Shown here: piece after piece, positions 1-6,127 of the stretch
Layout: each line of letters starts with the position of its first letter
How positions within the stretch are numbered: position 1 is the first letter of the stretch
Assembly: GCA_927911745.1 (NCBI GenBank)
Contig: CAKMQF010000062.1
Coordinates: 1-13,325 of the forward strand
Source: an uncultured Gemella sp.
Lineage (GTDB): Bacteria > Bacillota > Bacilli > Staphylococcales > Gemellaceae
Direction: 5' to 3'
DNA length: 13,325 nucleotides
The notes under the pieces: model-generated
What the model was told of the DNA's origin: nothing
Databases searched by the model: none
What the model saw: the letters and a program-made list of their open reading frames with translations, nothing else
Program-made: the position numbers and the translations under genes

Positions 1-362
1 CGAATACATCAGTTCCTTGGAAATCTTCTAATATAGTTTTGTGAAATGTAGAGTAGTGTGGAACTGGTTTAGAGAATGGTATCCCTAAAAACCATCTAAA
101 TGCAGCATCTGTTCTATTCTTTTTATTGTTTCTCTCATAGATTTTATTCCGTAAAAATCTTTTAAAAATACTAATTTAAATAACACAACAGGGTCCAAAC
201 TATTTCTACCCGATGTGTGACTATAGTATTTTTCTGTTAAATCATAAATAAATTTAAAATCAATTGCTTTGGCTACTTTTTTCAAAAAATGATCTTTGGA
301 ACTATTTCTGATAATGTCATTAATATTATTTCATCTTTGATATTTTCTTCTTTGTTGAACAT
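1..362 (-). pseudogene. IS1182-family transposase, N-terminal part, frameshifted
   Basis: Translation from the ATG at 362 begins MFNKEENIKDEI and continues, once two single-base losses are allowed for, through VPKDHFLKKVAKAIDF, FIYDLTEKYYS, SLDPVVLFKLVFLKDFYGI, AAFRWFLG and PVPHYSTFHKTI to the window edge. This order (VPxDH, AIDF, DPVVLFK, RWFLG, HxSTF) is what I know of IS1182-family DDE transposases; the catalytic domain would lie outside the window. The reading frame is broken at the A run 295-297 (one A short) and at 111-114 (one A short), so only a 66-residue internal piece (85-285) stays open. A GAGGGGG ribosome site lies at about 371-377. The other copy is broken at different positions, so neither visible copy could make the protein unless these are sequencing errors. 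Confidence 0.85.
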
Positions 363-388
363 ACTAAGAACCCCCTCTATATACTTAT

Positions 389-397
389 ATTATAACA
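389..397 (-). promoter_or_regulatory. Extended -10 promoter of the left IS transposase
   Basis: The minus strand reads TGTTATAAT, a consensus TATAAT with the TGn extension. No good -35 hexamer lies at the right distance. The same site occurs in the right copy at 13139-13147. It is 27 bases upstream of the ATG at 362. Confidence 0.55.
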
Positions 398-424
398 TTT
401 TCAGCATATTTCCTCATTAAAGAA

Positions 425-462
425 GCTGTTGACGCATGCATTTTCTGCATTTGTCAACAGCC
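425..462. terminator. Hairpin at the tip of the left IS copy
   Basis: GCTGTTGAC (425-433) pairs with GTCAACAGC (453-461), with an inner TGCAT/ATGCA pairing around TTTTC. It is the counterpart of the hairpin-plus-T7 structure in the right copy, but here the T tract is degraded (TTCTTT on the minus strand), so termination is probably weaker. Confidence 0.5.
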
Positions 463-465
463 TGT

Positions 466-499
466 AAAAAGAATCGTGAACAACTTCACGATTCTTTTT
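466..499. terminator. Terminator of the NeuA-like gene, adjoining the IS
   Basis: AAAAAGAATCGTGAA (466-480), loop CAAC, TTCACGATTCTTTTT (485-499) form a perfect 15-bp stem. The base of the stem supplies a T5 tract on either strand, so it can work both ways. It starts 1 base past the corrected stop codon of the NeuA-like gene (501-503) and lies 3 bases from the IS tip. Confidence 0.8.
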
Positions 500-500
500 A

Positions 501-1173
501 TTATTCTATATAGTTTTTATACAAACTTTCACAAATTTCAAAATCTAATTTATCATCAATATCATAACTATATATTTTATCCATCTCATAGACTTTTGTT
601 TTATTTGTATAAAAAAGTTTTATCCTTTAAATAATTATTTTTTGTCGACATCCATATAGAACCATTAGGATATATATAGTCTGGTTCATCTTGTCTCCTA
701 TAATTTCCACCATGACAAGAAGGAACTAAATACCCACTTTGTTCATCCATAAACAAGCTTTTACTTACTCTAGGTTTAGTAAATGACACAAGGTGATCAC
801 AATCTTCAAATAAATTAAATGCTGTATGTATGTGTTCTACTTTTCTAAGTGGAGAAGTTACTTGTAAATTTATAAAAATAAAATCTTCTTTAATTTCTTT
901 AAATAAAAATTCTAAGGTTTCAAAAGTTGTAGAAGAGTCAAGAGAAACTTCGTCTGTACGTTTTATGTATTTGCATTTTTTTCCATATTCATATGCACAT
1001 AAATTAAGATATTCTTCTGAATCAGAAGATACCCATATTTCATCAAATTTCTTACTATCAATAGCTACATCAATTGTATAGAAACATAATGGCTTTCCAC
1101 AGAATAACTTTATATTCTTATCTAATAATCCCTTTGAACTTTTTCGTATCAAAATAACTGCTATTTTCTTCAA
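501..1173 (-). pseudogene. NeuA-like acylneuraminate cytidylyltransferase, one frameshift near the C-terminus
   Basis: The product resembles CMP-N-acetylneuraminate synthetases, which activate a nonulosonic acid sugar with CTP for surface glycans. Visible family features are an N-terminal nucleotide-binding strand MKKIAVILIRKSSKGL, then KNIKLFCGKPL, IWVSSDSEEY, LQVTSPLR, the RRQD block and YPNGSIW. The annotated frame stops at 601 after FLYK. One base fewer in the A6 run at 611-616 (plus strand) restores a continuing frame, FYTNKTKVYEMDKIY, YDIDDKLDFEI, to a stop at 501-503. That tail, including the DIDDxLDF signature, gives a normal family length of about 223 residues. The start is a TTG at 1171-1173, supported by GGAGG 5 bases upstream. 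No sialic acid synthase or glycosyltransferase neighbours it, so the exact sugar is unknown. A sequencing error would make this an intact gene. Confidence 0.75.
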
Positions 1174-1217
1174 AATATCCTCCTCTCCTAACTACTTTTC
1201 TTTTTATATCATAGTAC

Positions 1218-1246
1218 ATTGTATCATTATAATTTATCTAATACAA
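1218..1246 (-). promoter_or_regulatory. Promoter of the NeuA-like gene
   Basis: Minus strand TTGTAT (1241-1246) and TACAAT (1218-1223) are separated by 17 bases, a good sigma-A spacing, about 45 bases before the TTG start. It lies after the terminator at 1283-1348, so the gene is probably its own transcription unit. Confidence 0.5.
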
Positions 1247-1282
1247 TAATTTTAATATTTAAAACTTCCTTTAACTCTAATA

Positions 1283-1348
1283 AAAAAGAGGGAGTGACTC
1301 AACAAAATCTCTATTTCTTAAGAAACAAGATTTTTTCGAGTCACCCCC
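1283..1348 (-). terminator. Long nested hairpin terminator of the redox operon
   Basis: GGGAGTGACTC (1290-1300) pairs with GAGTCACCCCC (1338-1348) with one mismatch. Inside it AAAATCT pairs with AGATTTT, and at the core is the 12-base palindrome TTTCTTAAGAAA. On the minus strand the outer stem is followed by a T6 tract (1283-1288). It lies about 130 bases downstream of the reductase stop codon. Confidence 0.7.
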
Positions 1349-1480
1349 ACACAGGTTATTGGATATCTAAAAAGCTTTTATAAAGTAAATTTAGATATCA
1401 ATAAACCACTGCGCCTATGAGTTATAATATATACTTTTTGAAATTTAGGACTTTTGGATTAACCCAATTTTTTAAAACTT
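1349..1480. other. Noncoding spacer after the redox operon
   Basis: No credible gene is seen between the reductase stop and the terminator at 1283-1348. It holds one inverted repeat, GATATCTAAA (1362-1371) with TTTAGATATC (1390-1399), perfect 10-bp arms with an 18-base loop and no following T tract. Its role is unknown; it would lie in the 3' untranslated part of the operon transcript. Confidence 0.5.
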
Positions 1481-2341
1481 CTAGAAGTTAAAACCTTCAT
1501 AGAATATTCTATTTTTCTTTATACCTTTTTCCTTTAGCATTTTTTCATACGCTATATTCATCGCCATTGGACCAGCAATTATATAATTATACTCTTCACC
1601 AACCGGTAAATATTTATCTAATTGCTCTGTTGTAAATCTTCCATTTTGAGAATATGATTTAAAATTACTTCTTTCATTCCATAATTCGAATTTTTCTTGA
1701 TATAGAAGTTTCTTATCTTTTCTCACAGTATAAAGGAAGGTTATGTCTTTATTATCAAATTTATCAGCTAAGCCAAGTAAAGGAACAACACCAATTCCTC
1801 CACCAATAAGAACAAATTTTTCATTCTTACCTGACTTTTCAATCATTGAACTTAATACACCATATCCTCTAGTTAAATTAACTTTTTCTCCTATCTCTAA
1901 ATTAGGAAGATTTTTTGTGAAATCCCCTACACCTTCAATTGACATCTGAACATAGCCATCTCGTTCTGGGATATTCAATATAGAAAATGGATGTGGCTCC
2001 TTCATCCCTCTTACATTGGGGAAAGAGATAAATGCAAAATCACCCGCTTCTATTTTTTTAAAAACAGATTTACTGGTAGTAATTGTTAACTCTGTAATAT
2101 TTGAATCTACTTTTCTAGCATTTTTTAAAAGTCCTACTTGTACATTTATATACTTATTATATGCATAGTGTCCATAAGCACCGAATGCAATTACAGTGTA
2201 TAAGATTACTAAAATAGTAAATGGAACTATACTTCTTATATATGGAATCAGAAGAACATGAAGGAAAGCTAATAGTGCAGCTACTAAATTAAGTCTATGT
2301 ATCCACATAGATAACTCATGTTTAAAGATTTTTTCTAACAT
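1481..2341 (-). CDS. Ferric reductase / NADPH-oxidase-like protein, C-terminal half (second haem helix plus FAD/NAD domain)
   Basis: The 286-residue frame starts with two membrane helices (about 16-34 and 38-57). The first carries H15 and H28, spaced H-x12-H as in the second haem-ligand helix of NOX/ferric reductases. An FAD-binding beta-barrel follows, with HPFSI at 117-121, then an NAD(P)-binding domain with GGGIGVVP at 180-187 and AGPMAM at 256-261. It would take electrons from NAD(P)H in the cytosol to membrane haem. Its first codon overlaps the end of the upstream frame by 20 bases within an A8 run, and no strong ribosome site precedes it. I therefore read it as the second half of one gene separated by a single-base insertion, not as an independent gene. 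Transcriptional slippage at A8 could rejoin the halves. Confidence 0.8.
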   Translation of the reverse strand: MLEKIFKHELSMWIHRLNLVAALLAFLHVLLIPYIRSIVPFTILVILYTVIAFGAYGHYAYNKYINVQVGLLKNARKVDSNITELTITTSKSVFKKIEAGDFAFISFPNVRGMKEPHPFSILNIPERDGYVQMSIEGVGDFTKNLPNLEIGEKVNLTRGYGVLSSMIEKSGKNEKFVLIGGGIGVVPLLGLADKFDNKDITFLYTVRKDKKLLYQEKFELWNERSNFKSYSQNGRFTTEQLDKYLPVGEEYNYIIAGPMAMNIAYEKMLKEKGIKKNRIFYEGFNF

Positions 2342-2765
2342 TTTTTTTAATCTTCATTAAGATACTTATTCTTGAAGTTAACCAACCAGCCATAAAAACA
2401 AGTGAGTATGCAATGATTCCTATAAATATATTCATTGACCATTCCCCTGTTAATTTTATAAGTCCTGATGATTTTAAAAGTTGATCATGTAAGTACATAA
2501 AAATTACAGCAAAAATTGCGGTTACTCCATGAATTATATACATATCCGGTAATCCTATTATTCTATCTAACCATTTCGGCTGTGAAGATAGGAAAATTGC
2601 TGATAGCATCCATGAATAGGCAAATACTCCTAAATTAACTGCTAGTACTCTACTCCCAAAAACCTCTGGTAAACTATTTCCTAATGTTACTATTAATGGT
2701 AAAGGTATTGTTAACAATACTATTAACCAAATCATATTAAATATAAATCTATGTTCTCTTAACAT
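2322..2765 (-). CDS. Ferric reductase / NADPH-oxidase-like protein, N-terminal half (membrane haem domain)
   Basis: The 147-residue frame has four hydrophobic segments (about 8-28, 38-60, 74-94 and 111-131). The third contains H79 and H93, spaced H-x13-H, the haem-ligand spacing known for the first ligand helix of the ferric-reductase transmembrane family. The partner helix with H-x12-H lies in the next frame (1481-2341). Removing one A from the A8 run at 2341-2348 fuses the two into one protein of about 427 residues, the usual domain order: four helices, two helices, FAD domain, NAD domain. The ATG at 2765 overlaps the corrected end of apbE (stop at 2749-2751), a translational-coupling arrangement. 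As it stands this product has only half the haem ligands. Confidence 0.8.
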   Translation of the reverse strand: MLREHRFIFNMIWLIVLLTIPLPLIVTLGNSLPEVFGSRVLAVNLGVFAYSWMLSAIFLSSQPKWLDRIIGLPDMYIIHGVTAIFAVIFMYLHDQLLKSSGLIKLTGEWSMNIFIGIIAYSLVFMAGWLTSRISILMKIKKNVRKNL

Positions 2766-3537
2766 CTGTTATTTTCCCTTCCTCAAAAACTCGTTTTATC
2801 CCTTTTTTGTTAACAAAATACCTGTTAACAATTTATTTTCTATTATTTCACTCCAAATTTTCTCATTAGCGACTACTCCTGCAGTTGCTAATACATCAAC
2901 ATCTGATAGATATCTTCCAACTACAGTGATTTGAACATGATTTATCTCATTATCACTTTTGATATGTTCACCTTTTTTACTAAGCCCCGAAGTTGCCACC
3001 GCTCCATTTTTTATACTATACTTAGCAATTATTTTCTCCTTGACTTCAGGATTTTCTATCCCTATTTTCCAAAAAAAGTTACTATTAGATTTTGTACCAA
3101 CCTGCATGTCTCCTGCTCCGTTAATTGCTCCTGCTTCTATAATATTATTATCTATAAGAGGTTTTATATATTCATAAAAGCATTCTCTATTGCCCACCCC
3201 TTCACAAATCCTGTTGGATTATATTTTCCGCCAAAAAAATGGATTAAATAGACCGTGAGTCTCTTTTTTTAGCTATTATAGACCTGCTGTAGACTTCTTG
3301 ATACTCTAAATCAAAAAAATCTTCTTGTAAAACTTCACCTATATCAGTATGTTTACTAACTAAACTATCTGGAAGAAATGGAGAAAATTTCTCTTCCACA
3401 TTTTTCAAATATTTATCAATCTCATTTACGACCCGATTCAACGCTTCTATCAAAGTTTCATCAAAATTATCCCTTACAAAGACAATTGTGAAAGGCATGT
3501 TCATTCTTTTTAATACATAAGTTTTATACTTAACCAT
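2749..3537 (-). pseudogene. apbE: ApbE-type FAD:protein FMN transferase, multiply frameshifted
   Basis: ApbE enzymes attach FMN from FAD to a Ser/Thr of extracytosolic flavoproteins, using Mg. Two open pieces remain: 3244-3537 (MVKYKTYVLKRMNMPFTIVF to AKK) and 2796-3197 (FYEYIKPLIDNN, INGAGDMQVGTK, a 'VDVLATAGVV' C-terminal block). Between them the missing family core is readable by adjusting frame: ETHGLFNPFFGGKYNPTGF then VKGWAIENA, the PTGxVKGWA signature. Restoring it needs one base fewer at 3264-3270 (7-base run) and at 3232-3239, and one more at 3176-3179. A further one-base addition at 2803-2808 extends the C-terminus as KGIKRVFEEGKITDVKRT to a stop overlapping the next gene. The corrected length is about 262 residues with no lipoprotein signal visible. 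It starts 1 base after the FMN-binding protein gene. Confidence 0.85.
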
Positions 3538-3538
3538 A

Positions 3539-4012
3539 CTACTTTGCCTTATTTAATGCATCTTGCAATGACCCTTTGAATCCTTTAAATGTTTCAGATG
3601 CTCCAGAAACCAATGCGATGTCTGAACTTTGAGCTTTTATCGCTTCCTCAACATATTTAGGAAGAGCTGTTTTATTAATACTTTGTGAAAATTCCTCATC
3701 TGGTTGAAGAAGTACATTAACATTAGCTATTTTCCCACCTTGAACTACTACACTTACTTGGAAATCTCCTTTATTTGTTCTTGTAACTGCTCCTGTATAC
3801 GTACCATCTTTATATGCTACACCTTCTTGGGTTGAGGACGTTGCATTATTGGTTGTATTTTTTTGTTCTTTATTTGCTACTTGGTTAGTATTTTGCGTTT
3901 TTTGATTTGATGGTGTAGTTTGTATACTTGGTTTCAGAAAAGTATAATATCCTGCAGTCAAAGCAGACGCTCCTACAACTCCTATTAATGCTGTTTTCTT
4001 TATTTTACTCAT
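3539..4012 (-). CDS. Membrane-anchored FMN-binding domain protein
   Basis: I choose the ATG at 4012 (MSKIKKTALIG) over the longer frame from 4084 because AGGAG lies 8 bases before it and the earlier residues look non-coding. The 157-residue product has a positively charged N-terminus, one hydrophobic anchor (about 7-26, no lipobox cysteine), a Gln/Asn/Thr-rich linker (31-66) and an FMN-binding domain (68-157). The domain has DGTYTG at its start and SGAS at 136-139 with FKGFKGSLQDAL after it. In this family ApbE links FMN to the last residue of an SGA[TS] motif, here Ser139. It is the first gene of the operon with apbE and the haem reductase, so it is probably the external electron acceptor. 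It is intact although its partners are not. Confidence 0.85.
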   Translation of the reverse strand: MSKIKKTALIGVVGASALTAGYYTFLKPSIQTTPSNQKTQNTNQVANKEQKNTTNNATSSTQEGVAYKDGTYTGAVTRTNKGDFQVSVVVQGGKIANVNVLLQPDEEFSQSINKTALPKYVEEAIKAQSSDIALVSGASETFKGFKGSLQDALNKAK

Positions 4013-4089
4013 TATTTTACTCCTACTATATTGTTTTTTATGATAATATATCACAATTTCCACGTATATCCTACTAATTTGCATTAAAT

Positions 4090-4117
4090 ATATTATTTAA
4101 TTTTTTGTTAAAATCAA
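4090..4117 (-). promoter_or_regulatory. Promoter of the redox operon
   Basis: Minus strand TTGATT (4112-4117) and TAATAT (4090-4095), 16 bases apart, about 78 bases before the FMN-binding protein start. The surroundings are extremely AT-rich, so alternative -10 sites exist. Confidence 0.4.
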
Positions 4118-4181
4118 ACTAATATTTGTACTTTAATTTTATCTTGAAAATATCCTATTTTTTCATCATAGAACATAAAAG

Positions 4182-4219
4182 AATCTTTAGAGATATCTAT
4201 TACCTCTAAAGATTTTTTT
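4182..4219. terminator. Terminator downstream of the MFS gene
   Basis: AATCTTTAGAG (4182-4192) pairs perfectly with CTCTAAAGATT (4204-4214). The loop is 11 bases. The T7 tract follows the stem on the plus strand (4213-4219); on the minus strand the stem is followed only by a weaker CTTTT. It lies 2 bases beyond the MFS stop codon, so it separates that gene from the redox operon. Confidence 0.65.
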
Positions 4220-4220
4220 G

Positions 4221-5504
4221 TTATTTTTTCGATCTTGTTTCAGGAAATGTAAATACAAAAATGATATAAATTAAACTTCCTAATAAATAGAATATTATTG
4301 ACGAATTATACCCCAAGTGATTTAAAACTAAACTCCAAGTAAAGTTAAATAATGTATAAATTGCGTATCCGAAAGCCCAAAATATTCCAAACATTATTGT
4401 TAATCTTTGTGAGTTCATATTTGGTAACTCATATGGAAGATTTAAATATACTGGGTACTGTGAATACATGAAAAATCCTGATAGACTAAACATTACATAT
4501 GATAACACAACATTAGTAGATACAAAAATTAGTCCTAATGCCATGAATCCAATCATCAATACTCCATGAGCGATTAAAAATGGTTTTCTTCTAAAGTTTA
4601 ATTTTCTAGTAACCATTAAGCTAAATAAAGTTCCAATTATTCCACCAAGTGTTACAGTTAATATCATAAATTCTGGTTTAAAACTTGTATTATGTACATG
4701 TTCCGCTACAACTCTAGGTAGTGATACTAATGGCATAACATAAAGGAATAAAAATCCACCGAAACCTAATGAAAATACATAGATAAAATTTGTCTTTAAA
4801 GCCATCAGCATAAGTGTATTTTTTGCATCTTCTTCGTGCACTATTTCTTTTGATTCAATCAATAATTTATAAACAAAATAATTTGGGTGTTTCCAAGTAA
4901 TTGTTGGTTCAAAATCATGAGAGAAAATTAACCAACAGATAAATAGAATTATACTAAAAATACTAAATCCTATCATAGTATAACGCCAATCATCTACAAA
5001 ATGCTCTTTAAATAATAAAAATAAGATAGCTACTAATGCAGCCCCGACGTTGTATGCAGCAGTGATAATTGCACTGGTCATTATTTTCTTATCATTCGGT
5101 ATAAACTTAGCAACAAATGAGTTTATAAACACAATTATCATTGATCCTCCAAATGCCATAATCATTCTAGAGAATGTATATAACCAGTAATTGTGTGTAA
5201 AGATAGCAAAGAATGAAAAACATAGACAAAATAATGCTAATATTGCAGCTTTCTTCGGATGTAACTTGATTAATATAAATGCAGCAAGTAGATTAGCAAT
5301 AATTCTTGCTATAGTTATTGTATAATTGACTACTTCAGAAATTATAGGGGAAACCTTTTCTCCATTAAAATAGTGATCTGTGATTTGTATTGACAAGTTT
5401 GATCCAGCTACCCAGTTAGTAGCAAATACTACATATGCCGCAATTAGGATAGCAAACATGATAATTCCTTGCTTTCGCGTAGGTGAATTTGTAGATAATT
5501 CCAT
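4221..5504 (-). CDS. Major facilitator superfamily transporter
   Basis: The 427-residue protein is almost wholly hydrophobic, with about 12 membrane segments and a longer hydrophilic central loop (about 196-230) dividing two six-helix halves, the standard MFS layout. A charged loop after the second helix (KLHPKKAA) and basic loops such as RKLNFRRKP suggest the usual inside-positive topology. The overall look recalls CynX/NimT-like or sugar-acid MFS carriers, but no residue I can see fixes a substrate. AGAGGT lies 6 bases before the ATG. It is monocistronic, with its own promoter (5579-5607) and a terminator just after the stop. It is intact. Confidence 0.75.
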   Translation of the reverse strand: MELSTNSPTRKQGIIMFAILIAAYVVFATNWVAGSNLSIQITDHYFNGEKVSPIISEVVNYTITIARIIANLLAAFILIKLHPKKAAILALFCLCFSFFAIFTHNYWLYTFSRMIMAFGGSMIIVFINSFVAKFIPNDKKIMTSAIITAAYNVGAALVAILFLLFKEHFVDDWRYTMIGFSIFSIILFICWLIFSHDFEPTITWKHPNYFVYKLLIESKEIVHEEDAKNTLMLMALKTNFIYVFSLGFGGFLFLYVMPLVSLPRVVAEHVHNTSFKPEFMILTVTLGGIIGTLFSLMVTRKLNFRRKPFLIAHGVLMIGFMALGLIFVSTNVVLSYVMFSLSGFFMYSQYPVYLNLPYELPNMNSQRLTIMFGIFWAFGYAIYTLFNFTWSLVLNHLGYNSSIIFYLLGSLIYIIFVFTFPETRSKK

Positions 5505-5578
5505 TTATATACCTCTTTTTTTATAATTTAGTAATACAACACCAATCTGTTATAGTACTGATTTTAATTTTCAACTAT

Positions 5579-5607
5579 AGTTTAATATAAAATATATGAA
5601 AATGCAA
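5579..5607 (-). promoter_or_regulatory. Promoter of the MFS gene
   Basis: Minus strand TTGCAT (5602-5607) and TAAACT (5579-5584), spacing 17 bases, about 75 bases before the start codon. CTATAGT/ACTATA copies flank the presumed transcription start and could be an operator, but they are short. Confidence 0.45.
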
Positions 5608-5650
5608 GAAAAAAGTTAATTTTGCAATACATTTTCATGGAATTATTTTC

Positions 5651-5688
5651 AAAAAAAGAAAGATTAATATCAAAGTATTAATCTTTCT
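5651..5688 (-). terminator. Terminator ending the mannose PTS operon, overlapping the manO stop codon
   Basis: AGAAAGATTAATA (5657-5669) pairs perfectly with TATTAATCTTTCT (5676-5688), a 13-bp stem with a 6-base loop, followed on the minus strand by T7 (5651-5657). The upstream arm encodes the last residues and the stop codon of manO (5678-5680), so the coding end is part of the terminator. Confidence 0.8.
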
Positions 5689-6046
5689 TCCTAAATAGAT
5701 TTTTTAATGATAATATAGGTTTATTTCTAACTATTTTTTCATTCCCAATGAATTCTCTCATTTCTTTTAAACATTTTCCAGAATTTTTTACAATAAAGTT
5801 AAAACTCCCTGCACTTTTAGTATCTATAAAAAATCCTCTAATATATTTATCTCTAAAAAACATTTGAGCTCTAACTTTATCTATTTCTGTCCACGGTATT
5901 TGAATATAATCCTCTGTATTTCTATGATTATAAAATTCAAAGGCTTTGTCACCTACCATTATATCTCCATGCTTATTTCCTATTGAACCTGTAAGACAAT
6001 TAGCTTTGCTTGTGTATATAACCTTACTATTCATAGACATTACCAT
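5678..6046 (-). CDS. manO: DUF956 protein, ManO-type, of the mannose PTS operon
   Basis: This 122-residue soluble protein matches the DUF956 family (ManO), which I know as a companion of mannose-family PTS operons in lactic acid bacteria and relatives. Recognisable blocks are GNKHGDIMVGDKAFEFYN (22-39), YIQIPWTEIDKVRAQ and the basic C-terminus. Its biochemical role is not established; a regulatory link to the PTS is usually supposed. GGAGG lies 8 bases before the ATG at 6046; two further in-frame ATGs follow within 4 codons but are less well placed. It lies 81 bases after manN with a terminator in between and no clear promoter of its own, so it is probably expressed by read-through. Confidence 0.85.
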   Translation of the reverse strand: MVMSMNSKVIYTSKANCLTGSIGNKHGDIMVGDKAFEFYNHRNTEDYIQIPWTEIDKVRAQMFFRDKYIRGFFIDTKSAGSFNFIVKNSGKCLKEMREFIGNEKIVRNKPILSLKNLFRKKD

Positions 6047-6082
6047 TCCTCACACCTCCTATAGATTTCCACAATTAATTTT

Positions 6083-6119
6083 AAAAAAGGAAGTTGAGAC
6101 CAATTCGACTCAACTTCCT
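6083..6119 (-). terminator. Internal terminator between manN and manO
   Basis: AGGAAGTTGAG (6088-/6098) and CTCAACTTCCT (6109-6119) form a perfect 11-bp stem with a 10-base loop, followed on the minus strand by T6 (6083-6088). It starts 8 bases after the manN stop and would lower manO relative to manLMN. Confidence 0.75.
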
Positions 6120-6127
6120 AAACTTTA

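Larger units (their letters stand above)
1..462 (-). mobile_element. IS1182-family insertion sequence, left copy (5' part, runs off the window)
   Basis: The segment carries the start of a transposase gene on the minus strand, its promoter and ribosome site, and a terminal hairpin at 425-462. The same sequence recurs in opposite orientation at 13072 to the window end, with only single-base indels and a few changes beside the hairpin, so this is one repeated element. The outer boundary is taken as the GTCAACAGCC at 453-462; a shared CA dinucleotide just outside could extend it by 2 bp. The other end of the element lies beyond position 1, so its total length and target duplication cannot be read. 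Family assignment rests on the transposase N-terminus described separately. Confidence 0.85.

Noticed and set aside
2322..2348. Programmed -1 ribosomal frameshift at the A8 run of the reductase gene
   Set aside because: The downstream frame is reached by +1 (or one base less in the RNA), not -1, so a standard -1 slippery site does not fit. Transcriptional slippage or mutation remains possible.
2931..3251. Plus-strand open frames opposite apbE, also 830-1081, 1743-1949, 5946-6149, 8664-8948 and 9152-9361
   Set aside because: They lie antisense to well-supported genes or a terminator region, have no convincing ribosome sites and show no protein family features.
4013..4084. N-terminal extension of the FMN-binding protein (start at 4084)
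   Set aside because: The ATG at 4012 has AGGAG at the correct distance and begins a normal membrane anchor; the extra 24 residues would place charged residues ahead of it and cover the leader.
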